NCBI GenBank assembly: GCA_963205315.1
Contig: CAUJIO010000101.1
Span: 50,790-114,789 of the forward strand
Direction of reading: 5' to 3'
Length of the DNA: 64,000 nucleotides
From: Pseudomonadota bacterium
Lineage (GTDB): Bacteria > Pseudomonadota > Alphaproteobacteria > Rhizobiales > Aestuariivirgaceae
The first letter of the stretch is position 1, and every line of letters begins with the position of its first letter. Of the stretch, positions 50,568-60,086 are shown piece after piece. The notes under the pieces were generated by a model, which saw nothing but the letters and a program-made list of their open reading frames with translations, was not told the origin of the DNA and made no database searches. Made by a program: the position numbers and the translations under genes.

Positions 50568-51821
50568 CTATCCTAGCAGGTGGCGGACACCGAGTGCCAC
50601 AGCGATCATCGCCGCATTCTGGGCAAGCAGCAGAGCGCCGAGTTTAAAGCCGCCTGCAACGCCCGCATAAATCGATTTCGCCACCGTGTTGACGGCAACC
50701 GTCAGCAGAATCGCGCTGGCGGCAACGTTTCCGGCATCTCGCATGCGCGCCACCGATAGGGTCAGCGCGTCGACGTCCGCCACGCCCGAAAGGGCTGCTA
50801 CCGCCAGCAATCCCTGGTCACCGAAATATTGCCGGGCGAGCACGACAGCCAGACCTACAACTGCGAGGATGGCGCCGAAGCGCAGGACCTCCGGCAGTTC
50901 AAAGGGATTCTTGTAGATCTCCTGGCGGCGCGTGGCCTTGGCGTCGCGGCGGCTATGCCATAGTAGCAGCAGCGAAGAGATTCCGGTGACGGCTGCCGCG
51001 GCGACCAGCACCGGAGACATGGCCATGGCCAGATCGATGTTGATCAGCCCGGTGATGACAAGAACGCGCAGCATCATCACGCAGCCGGCCGCAAGGATGC
51101 CCCCCGCCAGAAGAGAGAGATGCGCGCGGCCCGACCGCGCCAGGCGGGCAAGCGACAGCGTTATGGCGGTCGACGCAAAGAGCCCGCCAAGAGCTGCCGC
51201 GATATAGATTCCGCGCGCTGGACCTGCAATCTTTACAGCGGCGTAGCCGGCAAACGAGATGCCAGCGATCATGATGGTCATCAGCCAGAGTTCGTAGGGG
51301 TTGATGGCACCCCAGGGGTCAATGGTCCGGTTGGGCAGCAACGGCAGGGCGATGAAGGTCATGGCGCCCAGCAGCAAGCCGGAGCGCAGTTCGGCCCAGG
51401 TGATGCGCTCCATCCAGCCGTGCAACTGCGCTTTCATGGCCAGCAGCAACGCCATGGCAATTCCGGCACCGGCGGTTATAGCCATGTCGCCAAGCAGCGC
51501 CGTCGCGCCAAGCATGAAGGTCAATAGTGCGGCAATCAGACTGGTGGCGCTCAGGTCCTTGTTACGCTGGCCTTCCCGCCACATGAAGGCGGCAACACAC
51601 GCCCCCGTGGTGACGAAGCCAGCCGCAAGCAGCAGCCGGTCGCCGCCAAGCGAGAGTGCACCAAAGATACCACCGAGGAGACCGATCAGCGAGAAGGTGC
51701 GCAACCCCGCCGTCCGATGCCCCTCGCGCTCGTCACGCTCCTTCCAGCCGCGTTCGAGGCCAATGACGAAACCGATGGCCAGCGCCAGCCCCAGCCGCAT
51801 CGACAGTTCCCGGAGTTCCAT
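50568..51821 (-). CDS. MgtC/SapB family membrane protein with DUF4010
   Basis: The 417-residue protein has an N-terminal MgtC/SapB domain (residues 1-150; LGLALAIGFVIGLERGWKERD) and a DUF4010 C-terminal half (from about 180; SGVADVDALTLSVARM). About thirteen helices are predicted. MgtC proteins affect magnesium homeostasis or the membrane ATP synthase; the two-domain version is common in Proteobacteria but its job is unclear. Confidence 0.88.
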   Translation of the reverse strand: MELRELSMRLGLALAIGFVIGLERGWKERDEREGHRTAGLRTFSLIGLLGGIFGALSLGGDRLLLAAGFVTTGACVAAFMWREGQRNKDLSATSLIAALLTFMLGATALLGDMAITAGAGIAMALLLAMKAQLHGWMERITWAELRSGLLLGAMTFIALPLLPNRTIDPWGAINPYELWLMTIMIAGISFAGYAAVKIAGPARGIYIAAALGGLFASTAITLSLARLARSGRAHLSLLAGGILAAGCVMMLRVLVITGLINIDLAMAMSPVLVAAAAVTGISSLLLLWHSRRDAKATRRQEIYKNPFELPEVLRFGAILAVVGLAVVLARQYFGDQGLLAVAALSGVADVDALTLSVARMRDAGNVAASAILLTVAVNTVAKSIYAGVAGGFKLGALLLAQNAAMIAVALGVRHLLG

Positions 51822-51862
51822 GACCTCAGTCTAGTCCAATTGCCGATGACTGTCCCCGGGCC

Positions 51863-53395
51863 TCACAGCGGTATGTTGTCGTGCTTCTTCCAGGGGTTGG
51901 CCAGTTCCTTGTTGCGCAGCATATTGAGGGCGCGGGCAATGCGTTTCCGCGTGCCATGCGGCATGATCACTTCATCGAGGAAGCCACGCTCGGCGGCGAC
52001 GAAGGGATTGGCAAATTGTGCCTCATACTCCTTGATGCGGGCCTGGATCTTCTGCGGGTCGGACAAATCGGCTCGATAGAGTATCTCAGCGGCACCTTTC
52101 GAGCCCATCACCGCGATCTCTGCGGTGGGCCAGGCATAGTTGACGTCGCCGCGCAGATGTTTCGACGCCATGACGACATAAGCGCCGCCATAGGCCTTGC
52201 GGGTAATGACGGTGATCTTCGGCACTGTCGCTTCGGCATAAGCGAAGAGCAACTTCGCGCCATGCTTGATGAGGCCGCCATATTCCTGCGCCGTGCCGGG
52301 CAGGAAGCCCGGCACATCGACCAGCGTCACGATCGGAATGTTGAAGCAGTCGCAGAACCTGACAAAGCGGGCGCCCTTGCGGCCAGCATCCGAGTCCAAC
52401 ACGCCCGCCAGGACCATTGGCTGATTGGCGACGATGCCCACGGTGCGGCCATTGATGCGGGCCAGTCCGGTGATGATGTTGCGGGCGTGCTGGTCCTGAA
52501 TCTCGAAGAAGTCACCCTCGTCGGCAATCTTGAGGATCAATTCCTTCATGTCATAAGGCTGATTGGGATTGGTCGGGATCAGGGTGTCGAGCGAGGCATC
52601 GATTCGGTCGGCAGAATCGAAGGCCGGAAGTTCAGGGACCGGTGACGTATTCGAAGACGGCAGGAAATCGATGAGACGCCGCATCTGCAGAAGAGCTTCA
52701 ACATCATTGTCGAAGCCCTTGTCTGCAATCGAGGATTTCGTCGTGTGGACCGAGGCGCCGCCGAGTTCTTCTGCCGTCACCGTTTCATTGGTGACGGTCT
52801 TCACCACGTCCGGTCCCGTGACGAACATGTAGCTCGTGTCGCGCACCATGAAGATGAAATCGGTCATGGCGGGCGAATAGACGTCGCCGCCGGCGCAGGG
52901 TCCCATGATGACGGAAATCTGCGGAATGACGCCGGACGCCAGCACGTTGCGCTGGAACACCTCGCCATAACCGCCGAGCGCGTTGACGCCTTCTTGGATG
53001 CGGGCGCCGCCGGCATCGAAGAGACCGACGATCGGCGCGCGGTTCTGCAGCGCCATGTCCTGGATCTTGGTGATCTTGCGGGCATGAGTCTCAGACAGCG
53101 AGCCGCCGAAGACGGTGAAGTCCTTGGCGAAAACATAGACGACGCGGCCATTGACCGTGCCCCAGCCGGTGACGACGCCATCGCCGGGCAGTCTCTGGTC
53201 TTCCATGCCGAAGTCGGTGCAGCGATGCTCGACAAACATGTCGAACTCCTCGAAGGAGCCCTGGTCGAGCAGCAACTCGATGCGCTCGCGCGCCGTCAGC
53301 TTGCCCTTGGCATGCTGGGCCGACACGCGGCGTTCGCCGCCGCCAGCCCGCGCCTGCACCCGGCGGGCTTCAAGCTTCTCCAGAATATCCTGCAT
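51863..53395 (-). CDS. pccB: Propionyl/acyl-CoA carboxylase beta subunit (carboxyltransferase)
   Basis: The 510-residue protein transfers the carboxyl from biotin to acyl-CoA, most likely propionyl-CoA. It has two crotonase-like halves: [20 protein letters not shown] and [15 protein letters not shown] in the first, and [24 protein letters not shown] and [16 protein letters not shown] in the second (biotin pocket). The partner alpha subunit (pccA, with biotin carboxyl carrier) is not visible nearby. The start at [12 protein letters not shown] is standard. Confidence 0.94.
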   Translation of the reverse strand: MQDILEKLEARRVQARAGGGERRVSAQHAKGKLTARERIELLLDQGSFEEFDMFVEHRCTDFGMEDQRLPGDGVVTGWGTVNGRVVYVFAKDFTVFGGSLSETHARKITKIQDMALQNRAPIVGLFDAGGARIQEGVNALGGYGEVFQRNVLASGVIPQISVIMGPCAGGDVYSPAMTDFIFMVRDTSYMFVTGPDVVKTVTNETVTAEELGGASVHTTKSSIADKGFDNDVEALLQMRRLIDFLPSSNTSPVPELPAFDSADRIDASLDTLIPTNPNQPYDMKELILKIADEGDFFEIQDQHARNIITGLARINGRTVGIVANQPMVLAGVLDSDAGRKGARFVRFCDCFNIPIVTLVDVPGFLPGTAQEYGGLIKHGAKLLFAYAEATVPKITVITRKAYGGAYVVMASKHLRGDVNYAWPTAEIAVMGSKGAAEILYRADLSDPQKIQARIKEYEAQFANPFVAAERGFLDEVIMPHGTRKRIARALNMLRNKELANPWKKHDNIPL

Positions 53396-53569
53396 CGTGC
53401 ACCCTCAGCGAACCTGTGTTTCAGCACCGAGTGTTAGGCGGCGCCCGCGCGTCCGTCAAATCAGCCAAAAGGCGGGGTGGCGAGAAAGTGGTATGGCGGG
53501 GAGTGTCCAGACCGGCCATTTAAAGCAAACCACGGCAAGCGCATGTAGCGGCGGCAATCAGGACCTGAC

Positions 53570-54202
53570 ATGTATATTCCTCCCGCCTTCCGCAATGACG
53601 ACAAGGCTAGCCTGCATGCCGCGATCGCTGCGGCGCGGCTCGCCAATCTGGTGACCAGCAGCGCGCAGGGGCTCATGGCAACACCGCTGCCGCTGCTGCT
53701 CGACCCGGAACAAGGCGAACATGGCGTGCTGATCGGCCACGTCGCGCGCGCCAATCCGCAATGGTCTGCCGCTGTCGAAGGCGAGGCCCTGGCAATCTTC
53801 ATGGGGCCTGACGCCTATGTGACGCCGTCCTGGTACGAGACCAAGCGGGATACCGGCAAGGTGGTGCCGACGTGGAATTACGCAACGGTCCATGCCTATG
53901 GCCATGTGCGCTTCTTCGATGACCCGAAGCACCTCCTGGACATTGTGACCCGCCTTACCAGTCATCACGAGGACGTGCGGAGCGCGCCATGGAAAGTCAG
54001 CGATGCGCCCGATGACTATATTCGCTCGCAGTTGAAGGGCATCGTCGGCCTCGAGCTGACGATCACCCGGCTCGAAGGCAAGCGCAAGCTCAGCCAGAAT
54101 CGCAACGAGGCCGACCGCGAAGGCGTCATCGCCGGGCTTCAGGCTAGCCCGGCCGAAGCTGACCGGGCCATTGCATCACTCATGTTGGACAAACAGTCAT
54201 GA
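53570..54202 (+). CDS. FMN-binding negative transcriptional regulator, PaiB family
   Basis: The 210-residue protein matches the PaiB family of split-barrel FMN-binding proteins: MYIPPAFR at the N-terminus, ARANPQW, FMGPDAYVTPSWYETK and the VVPTWNYATVHAYGHVRF block, with KLSQNR near the end. PaiB in Bacillus represses sporulation and protease genes; here a role in stress control is possible. The stop overlaps the next start by four bases. Confidence 0.93.
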   Translation: MYIPPAFRNDDKASLHAAIAAARLANLVTSSAQGLMATPLPLLLDPEQGEHGVLIGHVARANPQWSAAVEGEALAIFMGPDAYVTPSWYETKRDTGKVVPTWNYATVHAYGHVRFFDDPKHLLDIVTRLTSHHEDVRSAPWKVSDAPDDYIRSQLKGIVGLELTITRLEGKRKLSQNRNEADREGVIAGLQASPAEADRAIASLMLDKQS

Positions 54203-54828
54203 CTACCCTTCCCCTGTTTCTCACCTTCCTCGCCACGTCGGCCATCTTCGCCTTCATTCCCGGTCCAGGCATGCTCTATGCTGCCGCGCAGACGTTGGCG
54301 CGCGGCCGGAGATCGGGCCTGATGGCGTCGCTTGGACTGCATGTCGGCGGCTATGCCCATATCATCGCCGCTGCCTTTGGCCTGACGATTCTGCTGGCTG
54401 CCGTGCCGGTGCTCTATGCGGCGGTGAATCTCTGTGGCGCTGCCTACCTCGTCTGGCTGGGCATCTCGCTGTTCCGCAGCAACCCCGCCATCGATGCCGT
54501 CGACGCCGCGCATGCTCCGCTGGCAAAGCAGAGTTTTCTGCAGAGCATCACGGTTGAAATGCTCAATCCCAAGACGGCGATGTTCTATGTGGCCTTCCTG
54601 CCGCAGTTCATCACGCCGGATGCCGGGATATCGGCACCTGTGCAATTCCTCATCCTCGGCGCGATCGTCAACATCATGTTCACCGCGGGCGACGTGTTCG
54701 CCGTGTTGCTGGCCGGGCTGGTGATGACCCGCCTGCGGTCTTCAGGTTCGATCCAGACGTGGCTGCGGCGGGCCGGAGGAACCATCCTCGTGGGGCTGGG
54801 CATCGAACTGGCGATGCGGCGCGGTTAA
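54199..54828 (+). CDS. LysE-family exporter
   Basis: The 209-residue membrane protein has six helices and LysE/RhtB-family signatures: FAFIPGPGMLYAAAQTLARGRRSG near the N-terminus, AAYLVWLGISLFR and ITVEMLNPKTAMFYVAFLPQF. These export amino acids such as lysine, threonine or homoserine lactone. It is translationally coupled (ATGA) to the PaiB-like regulator, so that regulator may control its export. Its stop overlaps the convergent ATP12 gene by four bases. Confidence 0.93.
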   Translation: MTTLPLFLTFLATSAIFAFIPGPGMLYAAAQTLARGRRSGLMASLGLHVGGYAHIIAAAFGLTILLAAVPVLYAAVNLCGAAYLVWLGISLFRSNPAIDAVDAAHAPLAKQSFLQSITVEMLNPKTAMFYVAFLPQFITPDAGISAPVQFLILGAIVNIMFTAGDVFAVLLAGLVMTRLRSSGSIQTWLRRAGGTILVGLGIELAMRRG

Positions 54829-55520
54829 TCCCTGCAGAGCGCCAGAAAGCGGCTGGCGCCAAGGAATTCGGTGTGGCGCGCGGCGCGGCGAACGGAGGCT
54901 TCTTCGTCCTCACCCCATTGCTCGATCTGGAAGTCCTCATCGACATGGACGGCAGTCCATGCGGCCTCGGCTGAAATCGCCCTCCGCGCCAGCATCATGG
55001 CGATGAGCGCCGAGCCTGAGAGCGACATCAGCGTGTGATGGGCGGACAACTCGAAATCATTGAGACCCGCCATCGCAACCTCATAGGCCCTGAGTGCTGC
55101 TTCAGGCTGCGGCTTGTGGATGATGCCGGTGGTGACCGCGAATGGCGCATCAAGGGCAGTGCGCGCCCAGTCGACAACGGGGTCCCAGGCGGCAGCATGG
55201 CGCTTCACGAGATCGTCCGGACTGTCGGCACGATAGCAGACGAGATCGCTGTTGGCGTAGTCAAGCACTTCGGCCACGATGTTGGCGCGGAGGGGCCGCA
55301 CGCGATCGATGGCTGTGTTGGCGAGCTTGGTGAACAGCATGGAAGCGGGATCGATCTTCTCGCCCTGGGCGTCCCACTCCGCAGCCACGGCTTCGGCCAG
55401 GGCCCGGGTGGGCAGCAGCAGCGGTGCTTTGGACGGAGTCTTCACAGTCCGGCCATCAAGCGCGATGCCGAAGTCATTGGTTGTGGTCACCGTCTTGTAG
55501 AAGCGGCGGCGGGCCGTCAT
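54825..55520 (-). CDS. ATP12-family F1 ATPase assembly chaperone
   Basis: ATP12 binds the F1 alpha subunit while the ATPase hexamer forms, in mitochondria and Alphaproteobacteria. The 231-residue protein has RRFYKTVTTTNDFGIALDGRTVKTPSKAPLLLPT, LAEAVAAEWDAQ, LANTAIDRV and ELSAHHTLMSLSGSALIA blocks typical of the family. I chose the start that overlaps the HAD gene's stop (ATGA), with a GGAGAGG region; a GTG six codons earlier is less likely. It is the last gene of the corA operon. Confidence 0.93.
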   Translation of the reverse strand: MTARRRFYKTVTTTNDFGIALDGRTVKTPSKAPLLLPTRALAEAVAAEWDAQGEKIDPASMLFTKLANTAIDRVRPLRANIVAEVLDYANSDLVCYRADSPDDLVKRHAAAWDPVVDWARTALDAPFAVTTGIIHKPQPEAALRAYEVAMAGLNDFELSAHHTLMSLSGSALIAMMLARRAISAEAAWTAVHVDEDFQIEQWGEDEEASVRRAARHTEFLGASRFLALCRD

Positions 55521-56191
55521 CGCATCCTCTCCTGCCACAACGATTCAATGTGCTGTTCCAATTCGTTGAAATCATTTGCAATGGTGTGTGCGCCGGCGCG
55601 CTGCAGTTCAGCCACCTGATGGTTGCCCCAGGAAACACCCGCAGCCCCTGCCCCGGCGGCGCGGGCCATTTCAATGTCGAAGCTGGTATCGCCGATCATC
55701 ACTGCGGCCTGCGGCTCGAGACCGGTCTCGGCGAGAGCCGCCACGATCATCGAAGGATGCGGTTTCGAGGGATGATCGTCTGCGGTCTGAATGGTGGTGA
55801 ACCAGCCGTCGTAGCCGTGCTTTTCGATCAGGTGGGTTACACCCCTTCGCGACTTTCCGGTGGCAATGCCGAGCAGCACATCATCGCGGGCGCGAAGATT
55901 CACCAGCAGGTCGTGGGCCCCGGCAAACAGGTCTTCAGGGTGGCGGTTGGTGGCACGGAAGTCCTGAAATGCCTGCTTGTAAGCCTCGACCAGCCGGTCA
56001 TGCTGATGCGCCTCCTCGTGCGGCGCCAGTGACCGCATGACATCGCGCAGCGACAGCCCGACGTAGGACATGAAATGCTTGCGCTCCGGCGGAGTGACGC
56101 CGGCCGCCGCGAAAGCCGCATCAAGCGAGGCGGTGATCATGGCGCGGCTGTCGATCAGTGTGCCGTCGAGATCGAAGATCGCCAGCTTCAT
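55517..56191 (-). CDS. HAD-family hydrolase, subfamily IA (phosphoglycolate-phosphatase-like)
   Basis: The 224-residue protein has the HAD nucleophile motif at the start (AIFDLDGTL, D7/D9), a helical cap (residues about 15-85), a GIATGKSRRGV motif II and DHPSKPHPSMI plus IGDTSFDIEMARAAG for motif IV. It removes phosphate from a small substrate. The gene overlaps the pseudouridine synthase stop and the ATP12 start by four bases each. Confidence 0.92.
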   Translation of the reverse strand: MKLAIFDLDGTLIDSRAMITASLDAAFAAAGVTPPERKHFMSYVGLSLRDVMRSLAPHEEAHQHDRLVEAYKQAFQDFRATNRHPEDLFAGAHDLLVNLRARDDVLLGIATGKSRRGVTHLIEKHGYDGWFTTIQTADDHPSKPHPSMIVAALAETGLEPQAAVMIGDTSFDIEMARAAGAGAAGVSWGNHQVAELQRAGAHTIANDFNELEQHIESLWQERMR

Positions 56192-57174
56192 GACGCTTCC
56201 CCGTCAAAGCGCGTGGCATCGAAGCCGAAGAGCGCAAAGCTGGTCAACATGTGGTCGGGCATCGGCGCGGAGATATCGATGATGCCGTCCCGGGGATGCG
56301 GGAAAACGATGCGGCGGGCATGGAGATGCAGCCTTCGCGGCATGCCCTCCGGCATGCCGTCGAGGCCGCCATATTTCTCGTCGCCCATGATCGGCGTGCC
56401 GATATGCGCCATATGGGCGCGTAGCTGATGCTGGCGGCCGGTAACGGGTTTCAACGACACCCATGCCGCAATGTCAGACGCCTTGTCGATTACGGAATAG
56501 TGCGTCACCGCGCGCTGCTCATCGTCCTCCTCGCCTTCAAGGCTGGCGCGCATGCGGTCGCCGTCCGGCCCCTTGGCCTTGACAAGTGCTACTTCGATGC
56601 GGCCTTGCGCCGGTTTGGGCACGCCCTTGACGATGGCCCAATAGGTCTTCTTCACGGCGCGCGTGGCAAAGAGCTTGCCGAGCGCTGCTGCCACCGAGCG
56701 GCGCTTGGCAATGACGATGACGCCAGATGTATCGCGGTCGAGCCGGTGCACCAGCAAGGGGCGCTCGCCAAGCTCCACACCCAGGCCCATCAGCAGGCCA
56801 TCGAGATGATGATGGGTCTTGCTGCCGCCTTGTACCGCAAAGCCTGATGGCTTGTTGAGCACGAAGATGTCCCGGTCCTCGTGCATGACCATCGAGTCGA
56901 AGAGACGGCGCTCAGTGGGAGTGAGTGGCGGCACATCGGCCTTGGGCGTATCGGCGGGGCGCGTATCAAAGGCGAGCGGTGGCACCCGGATTTCCTGATC
57001 GGCTTCAAGACGCGTGTTGGTCTTGCAGCGGCCGGCACCGACGCGCACCTGGCCGGTGCGCGTGAGCTTGTTCAGGTACGCAAAGGTAACCTGCGGGAAA
57101 TGCAGCTTGAACCAGCGGTCCAAGCGCATGCCCGCCTCCTCGGCCGACACGACGTGGCGTTTCACTTCAGTCAT
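56188..57174 (-). CDS. RluA-family 23S rRNA pseudouridine synthase (RluC-like)
   Basis: The 328-residue protein has an S4-like N-terminal RNA-binding domain (RLDRWFKLHFPQVTFAYLNKL) and the pseudouridylate synthase domain: DIFVLNKPSGFAVQGG, the catalytic motif H143-R-L-D146-R-D-T-S-G, and GRQHQLRAHMAHIGTPIMGD. D146 is the nucleophile. The RluC/RluD branch targets 23S rRNA; the exact target cannot be fixed. The open frame extends into crcB, but the start overlaps the crcB stop (ATGA), so the two are coupled. Confidence 0.92.
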   Translation of the reverse strand: MTEVKRHVVSAEEAGMRLDRWFKLHFPQVTFAYLNKLTRTGQVRVGAGRCKTNTRLEADQEIRVPPLAFDTRPADTPKADVPPLTPTERRLFDSMVMHEDRDIFVLNKPSGFAVQGGSKTHHHLDGLLMGLGVELGERPLLVHRLDRDTSGVIVIAKRRSVAAALGKLFATRAVKKTYWAIVKGVPKPAQGRIEVALVKAKGPDGDRMRASLEGEEDDEQRAVTHYSVIDKASDIAAWVSLKPVTGRQHQLRAHMAHIGTPIMGDEKYGGLDGMPEGMPRRLHLHARRIVFPHPRDGIIDISAPMPDHMLTSFALFGFDATRFDGEAS

Positions 57175-57548
57175 TGTGCCAGCGCACGTACCAGATAAAG
57201 CCCGGCAAATACAGCCGCCAGCGAGAGGATGACGGACGCCAGTGCATAGCTGCCCGCCAGCCCGTAAGCCTTGCGTTCGACCAGCAAGGCGAAATCCAGC
57301 GAGAAGGCGGAGAAGGTTGTAAACCCGCCGAGGATGCCGGTGGTCAGAAACGCGCGCGTGTCGTTCGAGACATTGAGCTTCAGTGCCATGAGTTCGATCA
57401 CGACACCCATGGTGAAGCAGCCGAGGATGTTGACGGACAGCGTGTGCCAGGGAAAGCCGGTGCCCAGCAGGCGTCCCGACCAAACATTGACGCCATAGCG
57501 CGCCGCTGAACCTAAGGCGCCACCAAGGGCTACCCAGAGAATGGTCAC
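57171..57548 (-). CDS. crcB: Fluoride channel CrcB/Fluc
   Basis: CrcB exports fluoride as a dual-topology dimer. The 125-residue protein has four helices, the GGALGSAARYGV start, NILGCFTMG (N41 region, pore asparagine) and GILGGFTTFSAFSLD, the family signature. It sits 29 bases after corA. I saw no fluoride riboswitch; there is no room upstream. Confidence 0.95.
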   Translation of the reverse strand: MTILWVALGGALGSAARYGVNVWSGRLLGTGFPWHTLSVNILGCFTMGVVIELMALKLNVSNDTRAFLTTGILGGFTTFSAFSLDFALLVERKAYGLAGSYALASVILSLAAVFAGLYLVRALAQ

Positions 57549-57577
57549 CTCAACCTCTCAAAAACTTGGCGGCCGGG

Positions 57578-58603
57578 TCACAGCCAGCCCCGCTGCTTGA
57601 AATAGAGGAACGGCAGTATCGCCGAGAGGATCATCAGGGCGATGGCAAAGGGATAGCCATAGGTCCATTCAAGTTCCGGCATGTGCTTGTAGTTCATACC
57701 GTAGATCGAGGCGACGAGAGTCGGCGGCAGGAAGACCACGGCGGCCACGGAGAAGATCTTGATGATGCCATTCTGCTCGATCGAGATGAGGCCCAGAACG
57801 GCATCGAGCAGAAAGCTGATCTTGCCATTGAGAAACGTTGCGTGATCGGTGAGCGAGACGATGTCGCGCTGCAGGATCTTGATGCGCGCGCGGTTCTCCT
57901 TCATCGCCTTGGACTCGCGCATCTGGTCGATGATGGCCTGCATGAAGGCGACGACGCGGCCAATCGAGACGAGGCTTTCGCGCATCTTGGAGACAAAGTC
58001 GCCCTCCTCGCCAATGTTCTCGATCAACTCCTGCAGGTTCACAGTCTTGCGCGGATTGGCCTTGTGCACACCGCTCAGGCCGCGCTTGGCGCCAAAGGTC
58101 TTCTTGGAGGTCTCGTCGACGATCTGGCCAGCGCGCTCGAGATGGTCGGCGGCGCGGTCGACCACAGCTTCGAGGAGGCTGATCAGGACGCCCCAGCCCG
58201 TCATGGCGGTGGTTTGTGGCTTCATCGCCCGCTTGACATAGGCCGGAAAGGCTTGTGGGTGATGATACCTGATTGTAATCAATATGTTACCTTTGATAAT
58301 GAAGGTAACAGGCGAGGATTCCGGCTGATCATTGTCGCCGCGGCGGATGAGGTTCGCCGTCATGAAGGCGGCGCCATCATCCTGGTATAGCCGGCTCGAC
58401 GCTTCGATCTCGGCCAGTTCTTCGCGGGTCGGAATGTCGATGCCGAGAAAGCTTTCGACAGCGGCCTCTTCCTCAGCCGTCGGTTCCACCAGATCGAGCC
58501 AGACGGAATCCGGCGGCACCACGGGCGACGTGGACGACGCAAACTCCGTCAGGCAGCCGTTGGCAGTTCCGTAGGCATTGAGCATGGGCCTGTTTAGGCC
58601 CAA
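57578..58603 (-). CDS. corA: CorA magnesium transporter
   Basis: The 341-residue protein has the CorA layout: a long cytosolic alpha/beta funnel, then two C-terminal helices with the pore GMN motif (G302-M-N, YGMNYKHMPEL) and a short tail (FKQRGWL). It transports Mg2+ (also Co2+ or Ni2+ in relatives). It is the first gene of a five-gene minus-strand operon with crcB, an rRNA pseudouridine synthase, a HAD phosphatase and ATP12. Confidence 0.95.
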   Translation of the reverse strand: MGLNRPMLNAYGTANGCLTEFASSTSPVVPPDSVWLDLVEPTAEEEAAVESFLGIDIPTREELAEIEASSRLYQDDGAAFMTANLIRRGDNDQPESSPVTFIIKGNILITIRYHHPQAFPAYVKRAMKPQTTAMTGWGVLISLLEAVVDRAADHLERAGQIVDETSKKTFGAKRGLSGVHKANPRKTVNLQELIENIGEEGDFVSKMRESLVSIGRVVAFMQAIIDQMRESKAMKENRARIKILQRDIVSLTDHATFLNGKISFLLDAVLGLISIEQNGIIKIFSVAAVVFLPPTLVASIYGMNYKHMPELEWTYGYPFAIALMILSAILPFLYFKQRGWL

Positions 58604-58631
58604 GTTTCTCCGGCCCGCAAGGGCGAAACCG

Positions 58632-59924
58632 CTACTGCGTCAGACGAACGGCGGAAGCCTTCAGGGTTGCCACGAGCATGTCCTGCATGGCGGCGGTGAT
58701 GCCCTCGGGACTGGTGGCATTGAAGAACAGTCCTTCCGAAGCGCAGCCCTGCAAGTTGGGCAGCATCTGGGACTTGAAACCGCTGATATAGCCCTCGTAG
58801 CCTGCCTGAACATAGTAGTCGATGTAGAGCACGCCGACCAGGACGCCGTTTTCCTTCATCTTGGAACAGAAGGCCGGATCCATCGGACCGTCATAATGAT
58901 CCTTGCTGATGAGCTTCGTGGCGTTGCTCTCCGGCGCGACGGTGTCGTGAACGCCATCGGTGACAATGAAGACGGCCTTCAACGGCTTCACACTTGATGA
59001 ACCGTCACCGGCCTTGCCGACCATGCCGGTGAGGGCATTCATTGAGGCACGGTAGTTGGTGTTGCCGGAACTTGACGGCGTCAGCGCGATCTTGATGTCA
59101 TGGTCGGCAATCGACTGCAGATCGGTCGTCGGCATCACAAGCTTGTCGATGTTGTTGTTCATGCCATAGAGAGCGCCGGTAATGTTTTCATCAACTTCCG
59201 CGTCCTTCATGGTGTTCACCATGCCGTCGACAGCCTCGTCGACGAGATCGATACGCAGCTTGTAGCCTGCCGCACGTGCCGTGGCGAATGTGTCGGACTT
59301 GCCGGAGGAGTCATAATGGCAGGCAAACGAACACTTGATCTTGGAATTTGCCATCATGGCCGACATCACGGCAGGAGTGGCTCCCAGACCCATCGAGGAT
59401 GAATCGTCGACGACGATCGAGTAGTCCCAGAATTCCCTGGTCTTGCCGACTTCGGAACTCGAATCCGAAACAATGTGAATGTTGTTGGACGTAATGCCGA
59501 CGGCGCCCATGAACGAGGTCTTTACCGTTTCGTCAACCGAGAGCTGGGCGTGCCAGACATTGCCGGTCTTGGTGACGGAGATCTTCGGTTCGCTGCCAGC
59601 CTCAAGGCCGAGATTCGCGATATTGGATGTCCAGATGCTAATTCCCGCCTTCTCGGCGTCGGCGACGATTTTCTTCACCGCATCGCTGTCACTCTTGCCA
59701 CCGGCCGCTTTTTCAGCCGTCACGGCAGAGGCGATTGCACCCAGCACGGCGCTGTCGGCGGCGGAGGTATACGCATTCTTGATGTTGGTCAGGCGGCCAT
59801 AGTCAATCGCCGCCCCGGAGACGATAAACAGCATGGTGCTGGACAAGGCAAAGAGCGTGGTGACATTTCCTGAGGCCGCACGCCAGAAATTGCCCAGCTG
59901 ACATTTGAGAGAAGCCGTCCGCAT
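58632..59924 (-). CDS. TadG-like protein with von Willebrand A domain (copy 2)
   Basis: The 430-residue protein has an N-terminal TadE/TadG helix (GNVTTLFALSSTMLFIVSGAAIDY, residues 19-42). The vWA domain follows with MIDAS residues D173-x-S175-x-S177 in VVDDSSSMG. A C198-x3-C202-H203 motif sits just behind it. TadG proteins are linked to Flp/Tad pili or to surface adhesion. It is a paralogue of the next gene and has about the same length. No other tad genes are in the window. Confidence 0.85.
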   Translation of the reverse strand: MRTASLKCQLGNFWRAASGNVTTLFALSSTMLFIVSGAAIDYGRLTNIKNAYTSAADSAVLGAIASAVTAEKAAGGKSDSDAVKKIVADAEKAGISIWTSNIANLGLEAGSEPKISVTKTGNVWHAQLSVDETVKTSFMGAVGITSNNIHIVSDSSSEVGKTREFWDYSIVVDDSSSMGLGATPAVMSAMMANSKIKCSFACHYDSSGKSDTFATARAAGYKLRIDLVDEAVDGMVNTMKDAEVDENITGALYGMNNNIDKLVMPTTDLQSIADHDIKIALTPSSSGNTNYRASMNALTGMVGKAGDGSSSVKPLKAVFIVTDGVHDTVAPESNATKLISKDHYDGPMDPAFCSKMKENGVLVGVLYIDYYVQAGYEGYISGFKSQMLPNLQGCASEGLFFNATSPEGITAAMQDMLVATLKASAVRLTQ

Positions 59925-60086
59925 GAAGCCACCTGAAAGATTTTCAAGAACATTACATCACATTGGTGCGAACTCAGAATGATACACGTCAAGATAGTGG
60001 GCAGAGCCTTCGCCAAATGGATAGGATTTTACGGATTGGTTGCGCACTGCTCCACCTGCGCCCTCAAGGGGCACAAGGCTTTGCAC

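Noticed and set aside
57549..57577. Fluoride riboswitch for crcB
   Set aside because: Only 29 bases separate crcB from corA, and 28 bases separate corA from the preceding gene's stop.
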